A stretch of 64,000 nt of DNA from an uncultured Collinsella sp. Its GTDB lineage: Bacteria; Actinomycetota; Coriobacteriia; Coriobacteriales; Coriobacteriaceae. Under the pieces are notes generated by a model. The model saw only the letters and a list, made by a program, of their open reading frames with translations, did no database searches and was not told the origin of the DNA. The stretch covers positions 1-64,000 of the forward strand of contig CAADSS010000011.1 of the NCBI GenBank assembly GCA_900751695.1. Direction: 5' to 3'. The translations under genes were made by a program, and so were the position numbers. Numbering within the stretch: the stretch's first letter is position 1; every line of letters begins with the position of its first letter. This document shows positions 8,839-20,299 of the stretch, in pieces.

Positions 8839-10329
8839 CTAGGCCGTGTACGAGATAGTCGCGGCTACCGCGTGGCGCCAGCCGGCGATCTTTTTGGCTC
8901 GCTCGTCAGCGGGCATCACGGGCTCCACGATGCCGCGGGCGCCGTAGACGTCGACGACATCGCGCGCGTACATGCCCAGCGCGATACCGCAGGCCCAGGC
9001 CGCACCCAGGCCGCTCATCTCATCGTTGCTCGCGATGCGGATGGGCGAGCCAACCAAGTCGCTCTCAAACTGCATCAGGTACGCGTCGCGCGTGGGACCG
9101 CCGTCAACACGAAGCTCGGCCAGCGCCGCGCCCGAATCCTCGACCATCGCATCGATCACGTCAAAAATCTGATAGGCGATCGACTCGTCGGCGGCCTTCA
9201 CGAACTCCGCGCGACCCGTGGTGCGTGTCATGCCAAAGACGCAGCCCTCGGCGTCACTCGCCCAGTGCGGCGCGCCCAAACCGGTAAACGCCGGCACAAA
9301 GTAGACGCGGCTCGCCGGATTGGCGGCGTAGCACAGGTCGGTAACCTCCTCGGGGTTATTGATGAGCTCCAGATCGTCGCGCAGCCACGTCTTGACGGCG
9401 CCGGCGTAGCTCACGTTGCCCTCGAGCACGTACTCGGTCACGCCGTCCATGCGCCATGCGAGCGAGCTCGAAAGCCCGTGCGAGCTGGCAACGAACTCGT
9501 CGCCGACGTTCATCATGACCGAGCTGCCGGTGCCATAGGTCGCCTTAGCCATACCGCGGCTGTGGCAGCCCTGCGCGAACAAGGCCGCGTGGCTGTCGCC
9601 CAGCACGCCGTGAATGGGCACGGGCGCCGGCAAAAAGCCGCCCAGATCCGTCATGCCGAACAGGCCATCGGAATCGGTCACCTGCGGCAGGCAGGCCACG
9701 TCGACGCCAAAGGCCTCGCACACCGGCTCGCTCCAGCAGCCACGGCGCAGGTCAAAGAGCTGCGTGCGGCTGGCATTGGACCAGTCGCAGCGAAACTCCG
9801 CGCCGCCCGTGAGCGTCCAGACCACCCAGGCATCGATGGTGCCCAGGCACAGCTCGCCTGCCGCCGCGGCCTCGGCAGCAGCGGGAACGTTCGCAAGGAT
9901 CCAGGCCATCTTGCCCGCCGGATAGTAGGGCGAGAGCACCAGACCCGTCGTGTCGCGCACCAGCTCGGCCACACCCTCGCGCGCGGTCAGCTCGTCGCAC
10001 AGCTCGCGGGCGCGGGCGCACTGCCACACCACGGCGTCGCACAGCGGCTCGCCCGTCGTGCGGTTCCAGGCAACGGTGGTCTCGCGCTGGTTGGAGATGC
10101 CGATGCCGGCGACGTCGGCCGGATCGACCCCGGTCTCCTCCACCACGGCACGCGTCACGGCCAGCACATTGGTGGCAATCTCGGCCGGATCATGGCTCAC
10201 CCAGCCGGCCTCGTTGACAATCTGGCGATGCGAACGGTCGGCACGATGAATCAAATGGCCGCCCTCGTCCACCAGCAGCGCCTTGGTGCCCTGCGTGGAT
10301 TGATCGATTCCGATGATGTATTTGCTCAT
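8839..10329 (-). CDS. FGGY-family kinase, glycerol-kinase-like
   Basis: A 496-residue sugar or polyol kinase. The phosphate loop IGIDQSTQGTKALLVD opens the protein; NQRETTVAW, VVWQ, GTIDAWVVWTLTGG, SNASRTQLFD and the adenosine motif TYGTGSSVMMN follow GlpK order, and residues equivalent to the GlpK substrate set (Arg-Glu in NQRET, Trp in VWQ, Tyr in SPYY, Asp in GDSHAAL) are kept. However, it ends the isomerase-transketolase operon, so the true substrate may be a ketose or tetrose rather than glycerol. The ATG at 10329 with GGGAG is preferred over a start 24 bases earlier. Confidence 0.8.
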   Translation of the reverse strand: MSKYIIGIDQSTQGTKALLVDEGGHLIHRADRSHRQIVNEAGWVSHDPAEIATNVLAVTRAVVEETGVDPADVAGIGISNQRETTVAWNRTTGEPLCDAVVWQCARARELCDELTAREGVAELVRDTTGLVLSPYYPAGKMAWILANVPAAAEAAAAGELCLGTIDAWVVWTLTGGAEFRCDWSNASRTQLFDLRRGCWSEPVCEAFGVDVACLPQVTDSDGLFGMTDLGGFLPAPVPIHGVLGDSHAALFAQGCHSRGMAKATYGTGSSVMMNVGDEFVASSHGLSSSLAWRMDGVTEYVLEGNVSYAGAVKTWLRDDLELINNPEEVTDLCYAANPASRVYFVPAFTGLGAPHWASDAEGCVFGMTRTTGRAEFVKAADESIAYQIFDVIDAMVEDSGAALAELRVDGGPTRDAYLMQFESDLVGSPIRIASNDEMSGLGAAWACGIALGMYARDVVDVYGARGIVEPVMPADERAKKIAGWRHAVAATISYTA

Positions 10330-10500
10330 GTACTCTCCCATTCCTTCCGCCAAATCGAAGACAGCCTGGCGGACAAGGAGCGAGCGGCCGTCAAGTGCCG
10401 CAGATTGCCGTGAAAGAGGAGCGCCGCGTACTTTGTGTACGCAAGCGACGGTTTGAACGGCAAGGTGCGGCGCTTGGCGGCCGCGCAGCGTCTGTGTCTA

Positions 10501-11439
10501 CTAGTTGCCGAGGAACTCGGCAACGGTCTTGGCGATTCCGACACCCGTCAGACCGTAGTGTGCAAAGACCTCGGGGCTCGTGCCAGTGATGACCGGCGCG
10601 TCGGGCAGGGAGAGACACTTGACCGGACGCGGGCAATGCTCGCCCACCACCTGCGCGACCATAGAGCCTAGACCGCCGAAGGGGCTGTGCTCCTCGACGG
10701 TCACGACGGCGCGCGTGGCACAGGCGGCCTCAATCACGGCCTCGGCGTCGAGCGGCTTGACGCAGTACATGTCGAGTACCGTTGCCGAGATGCCCTGCTC
10801 GGCCAGCAGGTCGGCAGCGTCCACGGCATGGCGGACCATCTCGCCGGTAGCGACGAGCGTCACATCGGTGCCGCGGCGTACCCAGGTGGCGCGGTCCATC
10901 TGGAACGGGCACTCGTCCTCGGTGTACACGTCCTCGACCGGGTTGCGGCCCACGCGGATGTAGGCCGGCTTGTTGTCGGCGACCAGGGCCCGCACGAGCT
11001 CGGCGGTCTGGAAGCGATCGCTCGGCAGATACACGCGCATGTTGGGAATCGCGCTCATGGCGGCGATATCCTGCGCGGAGTGATGGCTCATGCCCAAGGC
11101 GCCGTAGGACACGCCGCCCGAGATGCCGATGAGCTTGACGTTGGTGTTGGAGTACGAGACGTCGACCTTGCACTGCTCATACGAGCGCGTGGTCACAAAG
11201 GACGCCGGCGAGGCGGCCCAGGCCTTCTTGCCGCACGAAGCCATGCCGGCGGCGATGCTCACCAGGTCCTGCTCGGCGATGCCGACCTCGACGGACTGCT
11301 GGGGATACTGATCAAAGAACGGCGTGAGCGATGCGGAGCCGCGGGAGTCGGAGCACAGGACGACGATGTCCTTATCGGTCTTCGCGGCCTCGAGCAGCGT
11401 GTCGCAGATAACCTTGCGATTGGCGATCTTGTTAGCCAT
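10501..11439 (-). CDS. Transketolase C-terminal subunit (split transketolase)
   Basis: About 312 residues carrying the pyrimidine-binding and C-terminal domains of transketolase. VGIAEQDLVSIAAGMA holds the catalytic glutamate, and SYGALGMSHHSAQDIAAM, YIRVGRNPVEDVY and VEEHSPFGGLGSMVAQ are family blocks. It lacks the diphosphate-binding half, which is the next gene. The frame opens at 11547, but the ATG at 11439 follows AAGGAGG by six bases and begins MANKIANRKV, and it overlaps the end of the N-terminal subunit by eight bases. Confidence 0.92.
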   Translation of the reverse strand: MANKIANRKVICDTLLEAAKTDKDIVVLCSDSRGSASLTPFFDQYPQQSVEVGIAEQDLVSIAAGMASCGKKAWAASPASFVTTRSYEQCKVDVSYSNTNVKLIGISGGVSYGALGMSHHSAQDIAAMSAIPNMRVYLPSDRFQTAELVRALVADNKPAYIRVGRNPVEDVYTEDECPFQMDRATWVRRGTDVTLVATGEMVRHAVDAADLLAEQGISATVLDMYCVKPLDAEAVIEAACATRAVVTVEEHSPFGGLGSMVAQVVGEHCPRPVKCLSLPDAPVITGTSPEVFAHYGLTGVGIAKTVAEFLGN

Positions 11440-12268
11440 TGATGGCCTCCTTATGGGCAGCGAAATCGGCGATGATCTGGGCATATTCCTCATCGTTGGG
11501 CAGGTGATGATGCCAGGCGGCCTTGTCCTCCATAACGGGCGAGCCATAGCCCTTCACCGTGTTGAGGATGATGACCGTGGGCTTGCCGCAGGTCTCGGTC
11601 GCAAGCGTCAGCGCGGCGTCGATGGCCCGGACGTCGTTGCCCGGAATGGAGAGCACGTTCCAGCCGAAGGCGGCCCAGCGCTCCTCCTGCGAATCCTGCC
11701 TCATAACGTCCTCGGTGCTACCGCTGATCTGCAGGCGGTTGCGGTCCACGAGCGCGCACAGGTTATCGAGCTGGTAGTTACCGCCGCTCATGGCGCCCTC
11801 CCAGACCGAGCCCTCGGCAAGCTCGCCATCGCCCATGATGGTGTAGACGCGGTAATCGCGGCCATCCATCTTGCCGGCAAGCGCCATGCCCACGGCCACG
11901 GGCAGGCCGTGACCCAGCGAGCCCGAGTTCATTTCGATGCCCTTGAGCTTGTTGTTGGGGTGGCCGATGTAGGGGCTGCCGAACTTGGAGAAGCGGGCCT
12001 TGACGTCGTCGAGGTCAAGATAGCCCTCGTGGCAGAGCACCGCGTAGTAGGCCTCCATAGCGTGGCCCTTGGAAAGCACGAAGCGGTCGCGGTTGGGATC
12101 GTCGACGGTCTCGGGCGAAATGTTGAGGTGGTTGGCGTAGAGGGTCATGAGGGCGTCGATCACCGACATGTCGCCGCCGATGTGGCCGCCGGCGCCAGCC
12201 ATGATGATATCGACGCAATCGCGGCGAAGGTCCCAGCGCAGGGACTCAAGCTCTTCGATAGTTGCCAT
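11432..12268 (-). CDS. Transketolase N-terminal subunit (split transketolase)
   Basis: A 278-residue thiamine-diphosphate-binding half. Motifs: the IMAGAGGHIGGDMS region near 24-37, GSLGHGLPVAVGMALAGK, and the GDGELAEGSVWEGAM magnesium/TPP site ending in VDRNRLQISG. It would pair with the 10501 gene to transfer two-carbon units between ketoses and aldoses. It begins two bases after the stop of the isomerase gene, indicating co-translation. Confidence 0.93.
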   Translation of the reverse strand: MATIEELESLRWDLRRDCVDIIMAGAGGHIGGDMSVIDALMTLYANHLNISPETVDDPNRDRFVLSKGHAMEAYYAVLCHEGYLDLDDVKARFSKFGSPYIGHPNNKLKGIEMNSGSLGHGLPVAVGMALAGKMDGRDYRVYTIMGDGELAEGSVWEGAMSGGNYQLDNLCALVDRNRLQISGSTEDVMRQDSQEERWAAFGWNVLSIPGNDVRAIDAALTLATETCGKPTVIILNTVKGYGSPVMEDKAAWHHHLPNDEEYAQIIADFAAHKEAING

Positions 12269-12270
12269 TT

Positions 12271-13671
12271 CTACTCTCCTCGCAGGTAGGCTTTAACGTC
12301 TTCTTCGATGGGGTCGTACAGGTCGGGGGCAATGCCGAGGTACTTGCACGCCTCGTAGAGCACCGGCACCACGTTGGCGTGAATAGCGACGCAGTGGTGG
12401 ATGTAGGGGCCCTCGACGATCTTGGCCTCGAGGCGCTTGAGGTTGTCGACCTCGACCCACAGATAGGTGCCCATGCCGGCCGGGCCGTCGATGCCGCGGG
12501 CGTTGCCCAGCAGCAGCGAGTACTCGCCGTTGTCGCCGTCAAAGCGGGCAAGGGTGAGGTCGCCGTGCTTGGCCTCGGCCGTCAGCGCGCCGGGGTGATC
12601 GAAAGCCAGCGGGTAGGTGAGCTTGGGCTTGACGGCCGCGCAGCTGCAGGGCCAGGGGCCGCAGTGCTGCAGCAACTCACCGTTCTCGTTATCGGGATGG
12701 CGCACGGTCCAGTCGGCGAACATGCCACGGTGACGGCCCAGGTCGGCGGCCTCGACCATCAGCGCGGTGATGGCGCCGTGGATATCGGTCTCGCATACGA
12801 TAGGAATGCCCATCTCGTTGAGGATGGCGTTGGCGGCGCAGGGCATAATGCCCAGCTCGTCCTGCAGAGCGTTCCAGCACTGAATGGCACCGGCGTTGCA
12901 GCCATACTTCTCGACCAGGCGCTTCATGGCAATGGCAAGACCGGCGACCGCGGGGACCTTGTCCTCGGGGATGCAGATCTCAAAGCTGTCGTTGATGTGG
13001 GCAAGCATGGCGGCCATGGCCTGCTCGTCGGCCTGGGCGTCGCGCACAGCCTGGACAAGTTCGGTCATGGGGATAGGCGAAAGCTGGATGTTGAACTTCT
13101 CGAGCAGCTCGCCCTCGTTGCACATGGTCGACCAGAAGTCGAATGGACGGGTGGCCATCTGCAGGATGCGGGTGTGCTTGAAGGTCTTGACCACGTTGCA
13201 AACGGCCAAAAAGTCCCAAACGCCGCGCTCGAACTCGGGGTCGGTCAGGCGGCAGTTGGTCATGTAGGTGAAGGGAACCTGGAAGCGGCGCAGGACCTTG
13301 CCGGTGGCGAACAGGCCGCACTGGCTATCGCGCAGGCGTGTGCCGTCGGGCTCGGGGCGCTCGTCGCGCGGACCCCACAGCAGTACGGGTAGACCGAGCT
13401 CGCGGGCAAGGCGAGCGCAAACGTACTCGGTGCCAAAGTTGGCGTGGCACAGCATAATGCCATCGACGCCCTCGGCGCGGAATTTCTTGACGATGGGCTC
13501 GATATGGCTGTCGTCGAACAGCAGGCCCTCTTCATTGATGTCGTCGATATCCACGATGTCGACGCCGATCTCGCGCAGGCGATCAGCCGTCAGGCCGCGA
13601 TACTTGATTGCGTCCGGCGCGCTAAAGATACTGCGGCGCGTGGGCACAAAGCCGAGCTTAATCTTATCCAT
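12271..13671 (-). CDS. L-fucose/L-arabinose isomerase-like protein
   Basis: A 466-residue protein of the FucI/AraA-like ketol-isomerase fold. The acidic metal-binding block CETDIHGAITALMVEAADLG, the HCGPWPCSC segment and the C-terminal HHCVAIHANVVPVLYE histidines fit an Mn-dependent aldose-ketose isomerase, but overall it belongs to the divergent 'FucI-like' group rather than FucI itself. First gene of the operon isomerase, transketolase N, transketolase C, FGGY kinase. GGGGAGG lies seven bases before the ATG. Substrate unknown: a pentose, tetrose or modified hexose is possible. Confidence 0.78.
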   Translation of the reverse strand: MDKIKLGFVPTRRSIFSAPDAIKYRGLTADRLREIGVDIVDIDDINEEGLLFDDSHIEPIVKKFRAEGVDGIMLCHANFGTEYVCARLARELGLPVLLWGPRDERPEPDGTRLRDSQCGLFATGKVLRRFQVPFTYMTNCRLTDPEFERGVWDFLAVCNVVKTFKHTRILQMATRPFDFWSTMCNEGELLEKFNIQLSPIPMTELVQAVRDAQADEQAMAAMLAHINDSFEICIPEDKVPAVAGLAIAMKRLVEKYGCNAGAIQCWNALQDELGIMPCAANAILNEMGIPIVCETDIHGAITALMVEAADLGRHRGMFADWTVRHPDNENGELLQHCGPWPCSCAAVKPKLTYPLAFDHPGALTAEAKHGDLTLARFDGDNGEYSLLLGNARGIDGPAGMGTYLWVEVDNLKRLEAKIVEGPYIHHCVAIHANVVPVLYEACKYLGIAPDLYDPIEEDVKAYLRGE

Positions 13672-13697
13672 GTACGTCCTCCCCTAATTACATGTTC

Positions 13698-13759
13698 AGT
13701 AAACAGACGTGTGTTTCGTTTTGTTCTGTTTACTAAATGTTTTACTCTTCTGTTTAGAA
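13698..13759 (-). promoter_or_regulatory. Operator cluster upstream of the isomerase operon
   Basis: AGTAAACAGA (13698-13707) and TCTGTTTACT (13725-13734) are a perfect inverted pair. A third site TTCTGTTTAGAA (13748-13759) is itself symmetric, and its 11 bases TTCTGTTTAGA recur exactly, inverted, upstream of the lacI-type gene at 15021-15031. I read these as binding sites of the LacI-family regulator encoded next door. Confidence 0.55.
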
Positions 13760-13839
13760 GTTTAACGCGAAAGTCCCGTAAACGGTAGAGAAATGAGCCT
13801 AAACGGTATGTAAACAATCTGAACATACAAGGGGACAAA

Positions 13840-13865
13840 AAGAGGGCCCCGAAGGACCCCCTCTT
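13840..13865 (-). terminator. Terminator of the lacI-type gene
   Basis: On the minus strand an AAGAGGG-type stem (13865-13840) with a short TTC-type loop is followed by a run of T and TGTCCCC. It lies about 65 bases past the regulator stop and before the operators of the isomerase operon. Confidence 0.75.
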
Positions 13866-13928
13866 AGTAGCGTTATATATGGCTGCCTTAGCGAGCTTTG
13901 CCGCCCTGCGGCCCGGCGTTTCCTTCGC

Positions 13929-14939
13929 CTAGATTTCGCGCACGCTTTGGCGCTCGACAAAATAGGTCGATACGGCCGTCTTGCAGGTATAGCTCTTGGG
14001 ATTGCGGATGTTACCCACCAGGCGGCGCACCGCGATCTCGCCCACCTCGTGTTTGGGAACGTGCACCGTGGTGAGCGGCGGGTTGGAGAAGGCGCCCAGA
14101 GATAGGTCGTCAAAGCCGATAATCGAGACATCCTCGGGCACGCGTATGCCGTGCTCGTTTAGCGCGCGCATGGCGCCTACGGCGAGCACGTCGTTTTCGG
14201 CAAAGAAAGCCGTCGGCAGATCTTCACGCGAGGAATTGTCGAGCCACGCGCCCATGTCGCGATAAGCGCCCTCGAGCGTGGTGCCCAGCGTGACGCGCCA
14301 TGTCGGGTTGGCCTCAAGGCCCGCATCCTCAAGCGCTTGGCGATAGCCGCGCTCGCGATCCTTAAAGTTGCGGATACGAAGGTCGCCCGCCAGATAGCCG
14401 ATTTGCCTGTGGCCTTTCTCGATAAGGTAATCCACGGCACGCAGCACCGAATCGGTGTTGGCGATGACTACGGCATCGAAGTACTGGCGATCGCTCCAGC
14501 CGTCGAGCACAATCAGGTGGGCGGCAGCGTCGGCGAACAGGGCGTAGTCCTCCTCGCCCAGCTCGGTACCCATCAGCACGATGGCGGCCGACGGGTCGGC
14601 GATCAGGCCCTCGACCTGCGGGCGCACGGCGTCCAGGTCGCTAAAGTCGAGCGAGACAAAGCTCGTGCTCATGCCGTGGCGACGCGCCTGGCGCTCCACG
14701 CCCTCGATGACCGCGGGATGGAAGGTGCTCTCGTCCAGGATGGCGCCCGTCTTGCGCGCAAGCACAAACTGGATGCTCTCGAGCTGCGTCGACTGCTGAT
14801 AGCCAAGCGACTGCGCGCACTCCAGGATGACCTTGGCGGTCTCCTCGCTCACGCTGCGCTTGCGGTTGAGCGCGTTGGACACGGTTGCGGGCGAAAAGCC
14901 GGTAATGCGGCTGATCTCGCGGACGCTTGCTTTAGCCAT
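13929..14939 (-). CDS. LacI-family transcriptional regulator
   Basis: About 336 residues. The N-terminal helix-turn-helix and hinge ASVREISRITGFSPATVSNALNRKRSVSEETAKVILECAQ is split by the usual LacI spacing, and the rest is a periplasmic-binding-protein-like sugar-sensing domain (GYLAGDLRIRNFKDRERGY, VSIIGFDDL). The frame opens at 15020 but the ATG at about 14939, with AGGGGG upstream, starts exactly at the HTH. A TCTAAACAGAA site lies in its own promoter region and in that of the isomerase operon, suggesting autoregulation and local control of sugar uptake genes. Confidence 0.93.
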   Translation of the reverse strand: MAKASVREISRITGFSPATVSNALNRKRSVSEETAKVILECAQSLGYQQSTQLESIQFVLARKTGAILDESTFHPAVIEGVERQARRHGMSTSFVSLDFSDLDAVRPQVEGLIADPSAAIVLMGTELGEEDYALFADAAAHLIVLDGWSDRQYFDAVVIANTDSVLRAVDYLIEKGHRQIGYLAGDLRIRNFKDRERGYRQALEDAGLEANPTWRVTLGTTLEGAYRDMGAWLDNSSREDLPTAFFAENDVLAVGAMRALNEHGIRVPEDVSIIGFDDLSLGAFSNPPLTTVHVPKHEVGEIAVRRLVGNIRNPKSYTCKTAVSTYFVERQSVREI

Positions 14940-15020
14940 CGTTCCCCCTAGCATCGGTCGCGGCCGAGCATCGTGGCTTGACCGCCCCGTGACTCGGCAA
15001 CTAAACGACCGCAAATTCAA

Positions 15021-15031
15021 TCTAAACAGAA
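15021..15031 (-). promoter_or_regulatory. Putative operator of the lacI-type gene
   Basis: TCTAAACAGAA, followed by an AT-rich stretch ATAGTAAATG, is an exact inverted match to 13749-13759. Position upstream of the regulator supports autoregulation. Confidence 0.45.
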
Positions 15032-15121
15032 TAGTAAATGTTTAATAGCTAGTTTAGCCTGTTGTCAAGCGAAGTGGCACGACTATTCCCCCAACGGGCG
15101 CATTTGTCCATCTTAACGTTA

Positions 15122-18135
<3,014 letters not shown>

Positions 18136-18205
18136 CATTGGCTCCTTTGCACAATCTTGGCTTACTGTTCGAATCGGCAAAGGTCATGCCCCGAATGGCT
18201 ACGGG

Positions 18206-19045
18206 TTACAATCCTTTTTTGGAGATGATCCGGTTGAGATGGATCATCAGATAGAGTTCCTCCTCCTCGGAGAGCGTGGCGTCCCACGTTTCACGACAAT
18301 AGGAACCGATATGCTTCACGCACTCTGCCAACTGCGGAAACTCCTCACGAAAGTTCTTGTACATCTGCATGTTGGCGCTGTTCAGCGACTCGCCGGCTTG
18401 AATGCGCTTGAACAGGTACCGCAGATGCGTGGCGAAGCGGGTGAAATCAAAGGAATCGCGGTCGACAATAATGCGGAAATCGCTTTCGAGAATCTCGATA
18501 ACGTCCTCGAGCATATCGTCGAACTGCTTTGCGGGCTCGGCCGTGGCTTTGACGGCTTCAACAACCCGTGCGTTCACGAGATTCATCGCAATACTGGCAA
18601 TCTCATCCTTGGGAAGCCGCTCTCCGAGCTCCTTCTCGAGTCGCATGACGATAAACTGGGCAGCCTTGTATTCCTTCGGATACGTCTCCCGCACTTCATA
18701 GGCAAGAGGCATCGCGATGCGGACCCCCTTTTGGGCTCGCGCAACGGCAAACGACAGGTGATCAGCCATGAACAGCGTCGCATTGGTCGAGAGGTCGTAG
18801 GGCAGTTCGTTGGCAACGATGTCCATAACTTTCGCCGCAAACATCACGATATCCGAGGGAAGATCCCTCATGACATCTTGTCCTTTAGGATCAATGTCGT
18901 AAAACGTATGCTCGATTTTAGAAAGAGGGAGCTCTCGAGGAAAATCTCCGCCGAAACCGACGCCCCTGCCCATGGCGATGACATCTCGCCCCTGTCCGTC
19001 ACGGCAAAGAACCGCGTTGTTGTTAAGCTTTTTAATTGCAAGCAT
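18206..19045 (-). CDS. licT: Transcription antiterminator, LicT/BglG family
   Basis: A 279-residue protein with an N-terminal co-antiterminator RNA-binding domain (MLAIKKLNNNAVLCRDGQGRD, 1-55) and two PRD domains. PRD histidines in TFYDID-adjacent and ADHLSFA, and in FATHLRYL and LMIHLNRI, are the expected phosphorylation sites by the PTS. It binds RAT hairpins in the leader to prevent termination and so lets its own operon be read when the substrate is transported. The ATG at 19045 follows AAAGGAGG; a longer frame from 19114 would cover the terminator. Confidence 0.95.
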   Translation of the reverse strand: MLAIKKLNNNAVLCRDGQGRDVIAMGRGVGFGGDFPRELPLSKIEHTFYDIDPKGQDVMRDLPSDIVMFAAKVMDIVANELPYDLSTNATLFMADHLSFAVARAQKGVRIAMPLAYEVRETYPKEYKAAQFIVMRLEKELGERLPKDEIASIAMNLVNARVVEAVKATAEPAKQFDDMLEDVIEILESDFRIIVDRDSFDFTRFATHLRYLFKRIQAGESLNSANMQMYKNFREEFPQLAECVKHIGSYCRETWDATLSEEEELYLMIHLNRIISKKGL

Positions 19046-19074
19046 GGTGAACCTCCTTTCAAGAACACTCACAG

Positions 19075-19131
19075 AAAAAGGCATGATAGCCAATAGCAGT
19101 GCTATTGCGGTCATGCCTTACGTAACAATCC
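19075..19131 (-). terminator. Leader terminator overlapped by RAT-type antiterminator 2
   Basis: On the minus strand AGGCATGA and TCATGCCT (19118-19080) form a terminator stem, with an inner CAATAGCA/TGCTATTG stem, followed by TTTTT. GGATTGTTAC (19131-19122) runs into the 5' side of the stem, giving a RAT sequence (down to about 19108) that excludes the terminator when bound by LicT. Confidence 0.75.
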
Positions 19132-19144
19132 GTGTTGTATTGCT

Positions 19145-19177
19145 CTTGGGCATGCCTCCACACAGGAGTAACAATCC
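19145..19177 (-). promoter_or_regulatory. RAT-type element 1 in the bgl leader
   Basis: A second GGATTGTTAC (19177-19168) is followed by TCC, GTGT and GGAGGCATGCCC, which fits the RAT secondary structure (stem CTCC/GGAG). It starts about eight bases from the expected transcript start. Confidence 0.55.
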
Positions 19178-19191
19178 AAGATGCAGAATGC

Positions 19192-19197
19192 ATTATA
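19192..19197 (-). promoter_or_regulatory. -10 box of the bgl operon
   Basis: A perfect TATAAT lies 15 bases upstream of RAT element 1 on the minus strand. No good -35 match exists at 16-18 bases, so an activator may be needed. Confidence 0.5.
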
Positions 19198-19294
19198 GCG
19201 CTCTCCCCGCCCCGGGGACCATCGGGCTGGCGAACGGTAGATGTCGGCCCGCCAGCGGCCACATCGAGCAGATGGGCGTGCTTCGATCCCGAGC

Positions 19295-20269
19295 CTAGCC
19301 TAGGATGCGGGCCATGCGCGCCTTGAACTCGGACAGGAAGCGCGGGGCGTCGACGGTCAGCGCCACGAGTGCGCTCTTGTCGGGGTCGGACAGGCGATGC
19401 TCGTCGCAGATAGTGCGGCCGCGATACTCGCCGAGCAGGTCGACGCGCAAGTTGCAACCAAGTGCGCCCACGAGCGTGGGATCAATCGCCACGGCAACGG
19501 CAAGCGGATCGTGCAGCGCACAACCACCCAGGTAGGGTGCGTTCATCTCGTACGAGCCAATGTAGTGCTCGACCATGCTCGCAAATGCGCAGCCCGCCAT
19601 GGTGCCCGAGCCCGTCCAGCCGGCAATGTCGCGGCGTGTGAGCACCACGCGATGCGTCACGTCCAGACCCACCATGGTGAGCTTACGGCCCGAGCGCAGC
19701 ACCGCGTCGGCTGCCTCGGGGTCGCTCGCCATATTGGCCTCGGCGCCCGCGCTCACGTTGCCGGGCACGGTAAGGGCGCCGCCCATCACGACCACGCGGC
19801 CGATGGACATCATCGCCGCCGCATCGCGCTCCAGGGCGAGCGCCAGGTTGGAGAGCGGGCCAGTCGCTACGTAGACCAGATCGGGACCATAGGTGCGCGC
19901 GGCATCGATCAGATAATCGACCGCAGCGTTGCCGTCGGCCGAGGTCGCCCCCACCGGCTCGTAGGGCGACGCGGGCACGCTCGCGCCGCCGATGCCGTTC
20001 TTGCCGTGAATGAGCGCGGTGGACGCCGGCGGCGTATAGGGCTCAGTCGCCTGCAGAGGACGGTCGGCACCCAGGTACACCGGAACCTCGGGGCGACCCA
20101 GCAGATCGAGCACCGCAAGGCAGTTGTGCGCCGATTGCTCGACGCGCACGTTGCCAAAGCACGTGGTGATGCCCACGAGCTCCACCTCGGGGCTCGCGAT
20201 GGCATAGGCCAGCGCCATCGCATCGTCCACACCCATATCCAGATCAAGGATCAGCTTCTTGGTTGTCAT
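19295..20269 (-). CDS. Inosine-uridine-preferring nucleoside hydrolase family
   Basis: A 324-residue hydrolase that splits ribonucleosides to ribose and base. The calcium-binding aspartate cluster LDLDMGVDDAMAL opens the protein, and VYVATGPLSNLALAL plus RVVVMGGAL and the C-terminal HDPLAVAVAIDP are family blocks. GGAG lies nine bases before the ATG. It is 30 bases from the ribokinase gene upstream in the same direction, so ribose released can be phosphorylated at once: a nucleoside salvage pair. Confidence 0.92.
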   Translation of the reverse strand: MTTKKLILDLDMGVDDAMALAYAIASPEVELVGITTCFGNVRVEQSAHNCLAVLDLLGRPEVPVYLGADRPLQATEPYTPPASTALIHGKNGIGGASVPASPYEPVGATSADGNAAVDYLIDAARTYGPDLVYVATGPLSNLALALERDAAAMMSIGRVVVMGGALTVPGNVSAGAEANMASDPEAADAVLRSGRKLTMVGLDVTHRVVLTRRDIAGWTGSGTMAGCAFASMVEHYIGSYEMNAPYLGGCALHDPLAVAVAIDPTLVGALGCNLRVDLLGEYRGRTICDEHRLSDPDKSALVALTVDAPRFLSEFKARMARILG

Positions 20270-20299
20270 TGTTCTACTCCGCTTCTCCGTCTTTATCGT

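Noticed and set aside
8839..13671. Sulfoquinovose transketolase pathway
   Set aside because: A split transketolase fits, but a glycerol-kinase-like FGGY kinase and a FucI-like isomerase do not, and no sulfo-sugar glycosidase, exporter or sulfolactaldehyde enzyme is present.
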